DNA of 6,439 nt from CAVPEW01 sp050247895. GTDB taxonomy: Bacteria > Actinomycetota > Acidimicrobiia > Acidimicrobiales > VFJN01. The stretch lies in contig JBFWTJ010000224.1 in assembly GCA_050247895.1 (NCBI GenBank), positions 1 through 6,439 on the forward strand, written 5' to 3'. The position numbers were made by a program, and so were the translations under genes. This document shows, piece after piece, positions 1 through 5,560 of this stretch. The notes under the pieces were generated by a model, which was given only the letters and a program-made list of their open reading frames with translations, was not told the origin of the DNA and ran no database searches. Within the stretch, counting starts at the first letter, position 1. Every line of letters begins with the position of its first letter.

Positions 1-323
1 ACGGGCTCGACCGAGGCGTGGGCCTCCTCGCCCTCGGCGTGGTCCTCCTGCACCGGGCCAGCCGCCACCGCCACCGAGCGCCCGGCCGCGGCCGGCGGGT
101 CCAGGGGCGCGGCGGCGTGCTCCTCGGTCGTGGCACCGGCGTGGCCGGCGTCGCCGACGTGGTCGTACCACTGGAAGTTCACGACCACGGCCAGCACGAA
201 GCAGGCCGCGACCGAGGCGATGCCGATCTCCGAGCCGCCCCGGGGCAGGCGCTTGCCGAAGAACAGGATCGCCAGGAACGAGGCGGCGGGGATGAGCGGG
301 ATGATCCAGGCGTTGTCGAGCAT
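1..323 (-). CDS. nuoL: NADH-quinone oxidoreductase subunit L, N-terminal part (runs off left edge)
   Basis: NuoL is the distal antiporter-like, proton-pumping membrane subunit of complex I. Only the first 107 codons lie in the window. The start is ATG at 323-321, two bases after the nuoK stop, with a good Shine-Dalgarno AAGGGG five bases upstream. Two hydrophobic segments are visible (about residues 6-23 and 33-50), matching the first two helices of the family, separated by a short basic loop (GKRLPRGG). After helix 2, residues 51-107 form an Ala-, Glu/Asp- and His-rich stretch (H55, H61, H69, H95, H102; about eleven acidic residues) where family members usually go quickly into a short Trp-containing segment. 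The diagnostic antiporter core lies outside the window, so the call rests on position after nuoK, the start region and the helix pattern. An MrpA- or NuoM-like subunit is less likely given the gene order. Confidence 0.85.
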   Translation of the reverse strand, partial: MLDNAWIIPLIPAASFLAILFFGKRLPRGGSEIGIASVAACFVLAVVVNFQWYDHVGDAGHAGATTEEHAAAPLDPPAAAGRSVAVAAGPVQEDHAEGEEAHASVEP

Positions 324-325
324 CC

Positions 326-634
326 CTACCCCTTGAGCTGCGCCACGTCGTCGAGGTCGACGCTGCGGCGGTTCCGGTAGATGAGCAGGACCATGGCCAG
401 GCCGACCCCGACCTCGACGGCGGCGATCGTGATGACGAACAGGGCGAACACCACGCCCTCGATGGAGCCGGCGATCGCGCCGAAGGCCACCAGGTTGATG
501 TTGACCGAGTTGAGGATCAGCTCGATCGACATCAGCACCAGCACGGCGTTGCGCCGGGCGATGACCCCGTAGACGCCGATGCAGAAGAGGATGGCGCCGA
601 GGAGCAGGAACTGGTTCAGCAGCAGGTCGTCCAC
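326..634 (-). CDS. nuoK: NADH-quinone oxidoreductase subunit K
   Basis: NuoK is a three-helix membrane subunit of complex I (homologue of ND4L and of MrpC) that contributes to the proton path linking the quinone chamber to the antiporter subunits. The 102-residue protein has the usual length and three hydrophobic helices (about 7-25, 30-51 and 60-86). The two buried glutamates needed for proton transfer are present: E38 in the segment SIELILN (E. coli E36) and E74 in AAVEVGVGLA (E. coli E72). The basic loop ARRN (26-29) between helices 1 and 2 and the C-terminal LLIYRNRR are also typical. The start is GTG at 634-632, supported by GAGGGG six bases upstream, which overlaps the nuoJ stop. The ten-base gap to nuoJ and two-base gap to nuoL place it inside the nuo operon. 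Confidence 0.97.
   Translation of the reverse strand: MDDLLLNQFLLLGAILFCIGVYGVIARRNAVLVLMSIELILNSVNINLVAFGAIAGSIEGVVFALFVITIAAVEVGVGLAMVLLIYRNRRSVDLDDVAQLKG
329..334 (-). promoter_or_regulatory. Ribosome binding site of nuoL
   Basis: AAGGGG on the minus strand lies five bases before the nuoL ATG, inside the last codons of nuoK. It fixes the nuoL start at 323 and implies coupling of nuoK and nuoL translation. Confidence 0.65.
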
Positions 635-640
635 GTCACA

Positions 641-646
641 CCCCTC
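641..646 (-). promoter_or_regulatory. Ribosome binding site of nuoK
   Basis: GAGGGG on the minus strand overlaps the TGA stop of nuoJ and lies six bases before the GTG at 634. It supports this non-ATG start. Confidence 0.6.
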
Positions 647-1166
647 AGCCGCGGTCCTTGCGGGCCAGGACGATCGCGCCGACCAGGGCGGCGAGCAGGA
701 GGACCGAGACCACCTCGAACGGCACCAGGTACTGGCCGAAGATGGAGTCGCTCACCGTGGCCGTGTTGGAGCCGTCCACGGTGGCGATCCGGGTGTCGGC
801 CGGCAACGGCGTGCGCGACCACCCGAAGCTGTCGAGCAGGGCGTACCCCATGACGCCGAACAGGATCAGCGCGGTGAGCGCGGCCGGCAGCTTGTGCGCG
901 TTGGTCAGGTCCTGGTCCTGGCCGATCCGGGCCCGGGTGAGCATGGTGCCGAACAGGAACAGCACCACGATCGCCCCGATGTAGACCATCACCTGGGTGG
1001 CGGCCACGAACTCGGCGGCCAGCACCACGTACTGGGCACCCACCCCGGCGAGGACCACCACCAGCCACAGGGCGGCGTGCACGACGTTGCGGGTGGTCAC
1101 CACCCGGAGAGCGGCGAACACGATCACCGCGGCGATGGCGTAGAAGAAGAGGTTCTGGGCGACCAT
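645..1166 (-). CDS. nuoJ: NADH-quinone oxidoreductase subunit J
   Basis: NuoJ (homologue of ND6) is a five-helix membrane subunit of complex I; its third helix undergoes a pi-bulge change thought to gate coupling between quinone reduction and proton pumping. The 173-residue protein has five hydrophobic segments (about 5-21, 28-50, 54-77, 94-112 and 147-167). The family signature of helix 3 is clear: E52 followed by TQVMVYIGAIVVLFLFGTML (58-77), including Y62 and the Gly-rich turn. The last helix begins with the typical VPFEVVSVLLLAALVGAIVL. The stretch 115-143 between helices 4 and 5 is polar. The start ATG at 1166 comes three bases after the nuoI stop; only a weak AAGGTG lies upstream, so translational coupling to nuoI is likely. 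Confidence 0.96.
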   Translation of the reverse strand: MVAQNLFFYAIAAVIVFAALRVVTTRNVVHAALWLVVVLAGVGAQYVVLAAEFVAATQVMVYIGAIVVLFLFGTMLTRARIGQDQDLTNAHKLPAALTALILFGVMGYALLDSFGWSRTPLPADTRIATVDGSNTATVSDSIFGQYLVPFEVVSVLLLAALVGAIVLARKDRG

Positions 1167-1169
1167 GGC

Positions 1170-1715
1170 TCAGCGCGGCACCTTGCGGACCTTGGCCTCG
1201 GACCCCGCCTCGTAGGCCTCGAAGTCCGGCACCGTCTCCATCCACTCGCCCAGCCGCTCCTTGTCGTGGAGCAGGTCGGCCAGGCGGGTCTCGGAGTACT
1301 CGTACTCCGGGCTCCAGAACAGGGCGTCGAAGGGGCAGACCTCGACGCAGATCCCGCAGTACATGCACAGCGAGTAGTCGATGTCGAACCGGTCGAGCGC
1401 GCTCACCGTGCGGGGCTTGCCCCCGGGGCGGCGCGGCGGGGCCTTGGTCTTGTGGCCCTCGATGTAGATGCACCAGTCGGGGCAGCTGCGGGCGCACAGC
1501 ATGCAGACGGTGCAGTTCTCCTCCTTGAGCGCGATGACGCCCCGGGCCCGGGGCGTCGGCGTCTCCTTGTCGTGCGGGTACTGGATCGTCACCGCGCCCT
1601 GGCTGGGGGCGGGGATCAGCGTCTTGACGCCGCGCGACGGGAACAGCGTGCGCAGGAGCTCGCGCAGCGTCACGACCAGGCCGACGACCAGACCGGGCAG
1701 CTTGGGTCGAGGCAT
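1170..1715 (-). CDS. nuoI: NADH-quinone oxidoreductase subunit I, 2[4Fe-4S] ferredoxin-like
   Basis: NuoI (TYKY) carries clusters N6a and N6b, which pass electrons to N2 in NuoB. The 181-residue protein begins with an amphipathic membrane-anchoring helix (about 6-26). It has two complete [4Fe-4S] motifs: C68, C71, C74 with C78-Pro (NCTVCMLCARSCP), and C117, C120, C123 with C127-Pro (CMYCGICVEVCP). The CP cysteine of each motif ligates the other cluster, as in eight-iron ferredoxins. The 38 residues between the motifs contain a basic, Pro-rich stretch (KTKAPPRRPGGKPR), a loop somewhat longer than usual. The start ATG at 1715 shares its A with the nuoH stop (TGATG), so translation is coupled. 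The frame stays open far upstream through nuoH, but only this C-terminal part is coding. If nuoG is truly absent from the complex, this subunit would be the entry point for electrons from an external donor. Confidence 0.97.
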   Translation of the reverse strand: MPRPKLPGLVVGLVVTLRELLRTLFPSRGVKTLIPAPSQGAVTIQYPHDKETPTPRARGVIALKEENCTVCMLCARSCPDWCIYIEGHKTKAPPRRPGGKPRTVSALDRFDIDYSLCMYCGICVEVCPFDALFWSPEYEYSETRLADLLHDKERLGEWMETVPDFEAYEAGSEAKVRKVPR

Positions 1716-2755
1716 CAGAACGCGACCTTGAGGACCATGGTCACCCCGATGTTGAGGAGCGACAGGGGGATGAGGAACTTCCAGGCCAACTGCTGGAGCT
1801 GGTCCTCCCGGAAGCGCGGGTAGGTGAAGCGGACCCAGAAGATCAGGAACGCCACCAGCAGGACCTTGGCGAACAGCACCAGGGGGCCGAGCACGTTCAT
1901 GATGTCGGCGTCGAGGTCCACGCCCGGCAGGGACCAGCCGCCCAGGAACAGCGTGGCGGCCAGCGCGGCGAACGCGCCGGCGGTGGCGAACTCGCCGATG
2001 AAGAACAGCAGGAACCGCATGCCCGAGTACTCGGTCATGTAGCCGGTCACGATCTCGGACTCGGCCACCGGCATGTCGAAGGGCGGCTGGGACAGCTCGG
2101 CCTGGGTCGCGACCAGGAAGATCACGAAGCCCACGATCTGGGTGATCACGAACGGGTTGCCGATGATCCCGCTGCCGAAGATCTCGCCCTCGTGCTGCGC
2201 GGCCACGATCCCCTGGAGGTTGAGGGTGCCGGCCTGCATCACCACGCCGACCACGGCGAGCACCATGGGCAGCTCGTAGGCGATGAGCTGGCCCGCGGCC
2301 CGCAGGGCGCCGATCAGCGAGTACTTGTTGGCCGAGGCCCAACCGGCGATCAGGATGCCGATCACCGAGACCGAGGACAGGGCCAGGGCCAGGAAGATCC
2401 CGGTGTCGACGTTGGTGAAGTAGGCGTCGGGCCCGAAGGGCATCACCACGTAGATCAGGAACGTCGACGCCACCACCACGTAGGGGGCCAGCGCGAACAG
2501 CCGCCGGTCGGCCCGCTCCGGGTAGATGTCCTCCTTCTGGAGGAACTTGCCCACCTCGGCCAGGAGCTGGAGCGAACCGTAGGGCCCGGCCTCGTTGGGG
2601 CCGAGCCGGCTCTGCATGAAGCTCATCATCTTGAAGAGGAAGACGTAGACGAGCGTGCCGGCGGGCAGCAGCACGGCGAGGAGCACACCGACGACCTTGA
2701 GGATCGTCTGCTGCCAGTAGGCCAGCTCGACGGCGAGCGTGAGGGCACCGGTCAT
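1715..2755 (-). CDS. nuoH: NADH-quinone oxidoreductase subunit H
   Basis: NuoH (ND1) is the membrane subunit that, with NuoB and NuoD, forms the quinone chamber and the start of the proton path. The 346-residue protein has about eight hydrophobic helices. Signature segments are present: RLGPNEAGPYGSLQLLAEVG (50-69) followed by KEDI, GWASANKYSLIGALRAAGQL (138-157) followed by AYE with E161 (E. coli E157), and the cytoplasmic loop around 219-245 with PPFDMPVAESE and TEYSGMRF. In that loop E232 and E234 match two conserved glutamates, but the first glutamate of the usual P-E-A-E motif (E. coli E216) is Val (V230), and the Arg of the common NRxPFD motif is Gln (Q223). The start ATG at 2755 overlaps the nuoD stop as ATGA. 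No strong Shine-Dalgarno is seen, so it probably depends on coupling. Direct fusion to the end of nuoD leaves no room for nuoEFG. Confidence 0.97.
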   Translation of the reverse strand: MTGALTLAVELAYWQQTILKVVGVLLAVLLPAGTLVYVFLFKMMSFMQSRLGPNEAGPYGSLQLLAEVGKFLQKEDIYPERADRRLFALAPYVVVASTFLIYVVMPFGPDAYFTNVDTGIFLALALSSVSVIGILIAGWASANKYSLIGALRAAGQLIAYELPMVLAVVGVVMQAGTLNLQGIVAAQHEGEIFGSGIIGNPFVITQIVGFVIFLVATQAELSQPPFDMPVAESEIVTGYMTEYSGMRFLLFFIGEFATAGAFAALAATLFLGGWSLPGVDLDADIMNVLGPLVLFAKVLLVAFLIFWVRFTYPRFREDQLQQLAWKFLIPLSLLNIGVTMVLKVAF

Positions 2756-3924
2756 CGGTCGATGTCGCCGAGGATGAAGTAGAGGCTGGCCAGGATCGTG
2801 ATGATGTCGGGCACGTACACGCCCCGCAGCAACCAGGGGGCGATCGAGATGTTGTTGAAGCTCGCCGAGCGGATCTTGACCCGGAACGGGCCGGTGTCGC
2901 CCTTGGACACGACGTAGTAGCCCATCTCGCCCAGCGGGTTCTCGGTGGCGACGTAGGCCTCGCCCTCGGGCACCTTGATGATGCGGGGCACCTTGGCCAT
3001 GATCGGCCCGGAGGGCAGCCCGTCGAGCAGCTGCTCGATGATGTTGCAGGCCTCCCGGACCTCCTGGAGGCGCACCCAGCAGCGGCCGAAGCTGTCCCCG
3101 TCGGGGTGGGTCCAGACCTTCCAGTCGAGCCCGTCGTAGGCCAGGCCCGGGTTGGCGTCGCGGCGCAGGTCCCAGTCGACCCCCGAGGCCCGCAGGTTGG
3201 CGCCGCTGAGCCCGTAGGACTCGGCCACGTGCGCCGGGACCACGCCCACGCCCCGGGTCCGAGCCTGGAAGATCTCGTTGCCGTAGACCAGGTCGTCCAT
3301 GGTGACGCAGTAGGCGCGCACCCGGCGCAGCGCGGTGCGGGTCTCGTCGATCCACCCCTTGGGCAGGTCGTCCTTGAGGCCGCCGATCCGGTCGAAGTTC
3401 GGGTGGAAGCGCCCACCGGTGACCGACTCGATCTGGTTGAGGATGAACTCCCGGTCGCGGAAGGCGTAGAAGGCCGGGGTCTGCGCGCCGAGCTGGAGGG
3501 CCAGGTCCCCGATGAACAGGGTGATGTTCGCGATGCGCGACATCTCGAAGAGGATCGTGCGGATGTGGTTGGCCCGCGGCGGCGCCTCGATCTCCATGAG
3601 CTGCTCGGCGGCCAGGATGAACGGGACCTCGTTGGCGAAGCTGCCCAGCCAGTCGATCCGGTTCACCAGGGTCGTGACCTGGGGGTACGAGCGGACCTCG
3701 CAGAGCTTCTCGTAGCCCCGGTGCATGTAGCCGGCCACCACGTCGGCCTCGACCACCTGCTCGCCGTCGAGCCGGGCCACCAGTCGCAGCGTGCCGTGGG
3801 TGGCGGGGTGCTGCGGGCCCATGTTGAGGACCATGCCGTCCTCGGTCTCGAGCTCGACGTTGATCCGGGCGTCGGCGGCCTGGGCGTCGACGTAGGCCCG
3901 CTGCTGGGCGTCGGTGAGGGTCAT
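2752..3924 (-). CDS. nuoD: NADH-quinone oxidoreductase subunit D, divergent quinone site
   Basis: NuoD (49-kDa subunit, related to the large subunit of [NiFe] hydrogenases) forms the quinone-reducing pocket against NuoB. The 390-residue protein shows MGPQHPATHG (35-44) with H39 and catalytic H43, GYMHRGYEKL (65-74), PPRANHIRTILFEMSRIAN (115-133), LGAQTPAFYAFRDRE (145-159), RIGGLKDDLPKGW (179-191), GLSGANLRASGVDWDLRRD (238-256) and the C-terminal GDIDR. Counting from H43 as in E. coli (H228, Y277, D329), the quinone-binding Tyr is W92 and the His-partner Asp is Q144. The His that normally follows the S/N of SR-x-x-S/N-H is I134. About 30 residues present in Thermus and E. coli homologues before the PxGE segment (here PEGEAYVATENP, 319-330) are missing. 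The ATG at 3924 overlaps the nuoC stop as ATGA and has GGAGGAG eight bases upstream. Confidence 0.96.
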   Translation of the reverse strand: MTLTDAQQRAYVDAQAADARINVELETEDGMVLNMGPQHPATHGTLRLVARLDGEQVVEADVVAGYMHRGYEKLCEVRSYPQVTTLVNRIDWLGSFANEVPFILAAEQLMEIEAPPRANHIRTILFEMSRIANITLFIGDLALQLGAQTPAFYAFRDREFILNQIESVTGGRFHPNFDRIGGLKDDLPKGWIDETRTALRRVRAYCVTMDDLVYGNEIFQARTRGVGVVPAHVAESYGLSGANLRASGVDWDLRRDANPGLAYDGLDWKVWTHPDGDSFGRCWVRLQEVREACNIIEQLLDGLPSGPIMAKVPRIIKVPEGEAYVATENPLGEMGYYVVSKGDTGPFRVKIRSASFNNISIAPWLLRGVYVPDIITILASLYFILGDIDR

Positions 3925-4628
3925 CCCTCGGCCTCCTCCGCCGGCTCGTCGTCGTCGCCCCCGGGCATCGGCTCCACGTCCACGATGCCGGGCCACGGCT
4001 TCACGACACGGGCCAGGAGCGGGAAGTCCTTGCGCAGCGGGTGGCCCTCGAACCCGGTCGGCAGGTAGATGTTGCGCAGGTCGGGGTGCCCGTCGAAGCG
4101 GATGCCGAACATGTCCCAGGCCTCGCGCTCGTGCCACAGCGCACCGCTGTAGACCGCCGACCACGTGGGCACGACCGGGTCGTCGTCGGGCACGTCGGCC
4201 TTGAGCAGCACCCGCAGGCCCGAACCGACCCTGGCCACCGCGGCCAGGACCTGGAACCGGGTGTCGCCCCCCGTCAGGCCGGGGACGGCGGCCGACCGGT
4301 CGGGCACCGGCGGCGGGAACTCCACGTCGGTGGTGGCGTCCTCGTAGCGGCCGAAGGGCGAGGGCAACCAGTCGATCGCCGAGAGGAAGTCGAAGAACCT
4401 GAACCCGGCCTTGTCCCGGGCCACCTCGGCCGCCGTGGCCCAGGCCGAGGTCTCCACCCGGATCCACAAGCCCTGGCCGGGCCGGACGTGGCTGGCCACC
4501 AGGGCGTCGCCGAGGTGCTCGGAGAACACCGCCAGGACCGCCTCCCGCTCGTCGTCGCGGGGGCCCGCCTCCGGCGCGGCCTCCTCGGCCGTGGTGGTCT
4601 CGTCAGCCAACGACGATCGGCTCCCCAC
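3921..4628 (-). CDS. nuoC: NADH-quinone oxidoreductase subunit C (start uncertain)
   Basis: NuoC (30-kDa subunit) is a structural part of the connecting arm and packs against NuoD and NuoI; it carries no cofactor. The family signature is plain: WHEREAWDMFGIRFDGHPDL (165-184) and then GFEGHPLRKDFP (192-203). Residues 76-87 (FRFFDFLSAIDW) match the conserved start of the domain, and RFQVLAAVARV (124-134) the next strand. Between them is an insert of about 35 residues, rich in Pro and Asp, longer than in most homologues. The tail (223-235) is acidic and its codons hold the nuoD ribosome binding site. The upstream-most start, GTG at 4628, overlaps nuoB by 26 bases and lacks a clear Shine-Dalgarno. 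TTG at 4610, with GGGGAG ten bases upstream, or a GTG near codon 34 are alternatives. NuoC and NuoD are separate proteins here, not fused as in E. coli. Confidence 0.93.
   Translation of the reverse strand: MGSRSSLADETTTAEEAAPEAGPRDDEREAVLAVFSEHLGDALVASHVRPGQGLWIRVETSAWATAAEVARDKAGFRFFDFLSAIDWLPSPFGRYEDATTDVEFPPPVPDRSAAVPGLTGGDTRFQVLAAVARVGSGLRVLLKADVPDDDPVVPTWSAVYSGALWHEREAWDMFGIRFDGHPDLRNIYLPTGFEGHPLRKDFPLLARVVKPWPGIVDVEPMPGGDDDEPAEEAEG
3933..3939 (-). promoter_or_regulatory. Ribosome binding site of nuoD
   Basis: GGAGGAG on the minus strand lies eight bases before the nuoD ATG and inside the last codons of nuoC, where the same bases help encode its acidic tail. It is the strongest Shine-Dalgarno in the operon and fixes the nuoD start. 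Confidence 0.75.
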
Positions 4629-5103
4629 GCCAGCGCGCGGCCATGTCCTCGTTCTGGATGCGCTCCTGGAGCAGCACGATGCCCTCGAGCAGGGCCTCCG
4701 GGCGGGGCGGGCAACCCGGGACGTACACGTCGACCGGGATGATCTGGTCGACCCCCTTGGTCACCGAGTAGCTGTCCCAGTAGGGGCCCCCGCAGTTGGT
4801 GCACGAGCCCATCGAGATCACGTACTTCGGGTCGGGCATCTGCTCGTAGAGGCGCTTGATGGCCGGCACGATCTTGTCGGTCACCGTGCCCGACACCACG
4901 ACCAGGTCGGCCTGGCGGGGGCTGGCCGGGAACGGGATCACGCCCAGGCGCATCACGTCGTACCGGGGGGAGGCGAACGCCGCGCCCATCTCGATCGCGC
5001 AGCAGGCCAGGCCCCACTGGTAGGCCCAGACCGAGTACTTGCGACTCAGGTTCAGGAGCTTGGTGAGCGGCCGGGGCAGCTTGCCGGACTCGACTAGGCC
5101 CAC
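4603..5103 (-). CDS. nuoB: NADH-quinone oxidoreductase subunit B, binds cluster N2
   Basis: NuoB (PSST) holds the terminal [4Fe-4S] cluster N2, which reduces quinone at the NuoB/NuoD interface. The 166-residue protein shows all four ligands: tandem C34-C35 in WGLACCAIEM, C101 in MGSCTNCGG and C131 in VPGCPPRPEALLEG. A further cysteine, C104, sits three residues after C101 where many homologues have Ser or another small residue. The segment PASPRQADLVVVSGTVTDK (59-77) is typical, except that the Arg usually found directly before A-S-P-R-Q is Pro (P59). The start chosen is GTG at 5103, with AAGAAGG seven bases upstream. It overlaps the nuoA stop by ten bases. The frame is open further upstream through nuoA, but that part has no NuoB character. 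Length is slightly shorter than E. coli NuoB, which has a longer C-terminal tail. Confidence 0.97.
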   Translation of the reverse strand: MGLVESGKLPRPLTKLLNLSRKYSVWAYQWGLACCAIEMGAAFASPRYDVMRLGVIPFPASPRQADLVVVSGTVTDKIVPAIKRLYEQMPDPKYVISMGSCTNCGGPYWDSYSVTKGVDQIIPVDVYVPGCPPRPEALLEGIVLLQERIQNEDMAARWRGEPIVVG

Positions 5104-5459
5104 CGCAGGACCTTCTTGCGCCAGGCGTAGAGCAGGCCGAGGGCCAGGATGGCGATGAAGATGCCCATCTCGACCAGGCCGAACCACTCGTAGGCGTCGA
5201 CCCGCGTCGCGAACGGGAAGATGAACACCGCCTCGACGTCGAACATCACGAAGAGCAGGGCGAAGATGTAGTAGCGCACCTGGCTCTGGGACCAACCCGA
5301 GCCGACCGGGTCGACCCCGGACTCGTAGTTGATGTACTTCTCCGGCTGGGGCCGGGACGGGCGCAGGAGGCGCCCGATGCCCAGGAACGCCCCGACCAGC
5401 GCGGCTCCCGCCAGCCCGAAGATGCCGACCGTGAGGTAGTCGCGCAGGAGTTCCGACAT
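5094..5459 (-). CDS. nuoA: NADH-quinone oxidoreductase subunit A
   Basis: NuoA (ND3) is a three-helix membrane subunit next to NuoH; its loop between helices 1 and 2 reaches the quinone cavity. The 121-residue protein has helices at about 9-32, 62-84 and 92-112. Conserved features are the loop motif YESGVDPVGS (45-54), where bacteria have E-S-G or E-C-G, and FDVEAVFIFPFA (73-84) with acidic D74 and E76 (E. coli D79 and E81). The ATG at 5459 is the first gene of the nuo run. No convincing Shine-Dalgarno precedes it; a promoter-like pair ends only nine bases upstream, which would give an almost leaderless message. Its TAG stop overlaps the nuoB start region by ten bases. Confidence 0.97.
   Translation of the reverse strand: MSELLRDYLTVGIFGLAGAALVGAFLGIGRLLRPSRPQPEKYINYESGVDPVGSGWSQSQVRYYIFALLFVMFDVEAVFIFPFATRVDAYEWFGLVEMGIFIAILALGLLYAWRKKVLRWA
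5111..5117 (-). promoter_or_regulatory. Ribosome binding site of nuoB
   Basis: AAGAAGG on the minus strand, within the last codons of nuoA, lies seven bases before the GTG at 5103. It decides the nuoB start, for which no ATG is available before the conserved region. Confidence 0.65.
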
Positions 5460-5468
5460 CGCCGCGGG

Positions 5469-5498
5469 AGCCTAGTGAAGCCTCGCGCAAGGCACCAA
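5469..5498 (-). promoter_or_regulatory. Candidate promoter of the nuo operon
   Basis: On the minus strand TTGGTG (5498-5493) and TAGGCT (5474-5469) are separated by 18 bases and resemble a vegetative -35/-10 pair (TTGACA and TAnnnT). It is the only such pair noticed in the 101-base gap ahead of nuoA. Transcription would start at about 5462-5463, three or four bases before the nuoA ATG. This is a by-eye match in GC-rich DNA, so it is tentative. Confidence 0.4.
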
Positions 5499-5507
5499 GA
5501 TGGCCCT

Positions 5508-5532
5508 GGACCCCGGAATTCGGGCCCCGTCC
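5508..5532 (-). terminator. Imperfect GC-rich hairpin between the upstream gene and nuoA
   Basis: GGAC CCCG, loop GAATT, CGGG, a CCCC bulge and GTCC (plus-strand reading) can fold into a two-part stem with an EcoRI-type GAATTC at its tip. It lies 29 bases after the stop of the upstream gene and before the candidate nuo promoter, so it could end upstream transcription. There is no T-run on either side, so it is not a classical intrinsic terminator and may be chance in GC-rich DNA. Confidence 0.25.
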
Positions 5533-5560
5533 GAGGCCCGTCGGCCCCCCCAGAGGACCC

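Noticed and set aside
579..1823. Long plus-strand reading frame of 414 codons opposite nuoJ, nuoI and nuoH
   Set aside because: Its translation is rich in Arg, Gly, His and Gln with no domain character and lies antisense to well-conserved genes; GC-rich codon use keeps such frames open by chance.
1716..3416. Upstream extension of the nuoI frame through nuoH and nuoD, suggesting a giant fusion
   Set aside because: The part before the ATG at 1715 translates to Arg/Ala/Gly/Ser/Pro-rich nonsense, while nuoH and nuoD in other frames match their families over full length.
3921..3924. NuoC-NuoD fusion as in E. coli
   Set aside because: The two genes are in different frames with an ATGA overlap, and nuoD has its own strong ribosome binding site.
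3106..4068. Plus-strand reading frame of 320 codons opposite nuoD and nuoC
   Set aside because: It is the antisense shadow of nuoD codons; the composition is low in complexity and no family motif is seen.
5460..5560. Rex-type redox operator or riboswitch ahead of nuoA
   Set aside because: No palindrome resembling TTGTGAAnnnnTTCACAA and no known riboswitch layout could be seen in the 101-base gap.
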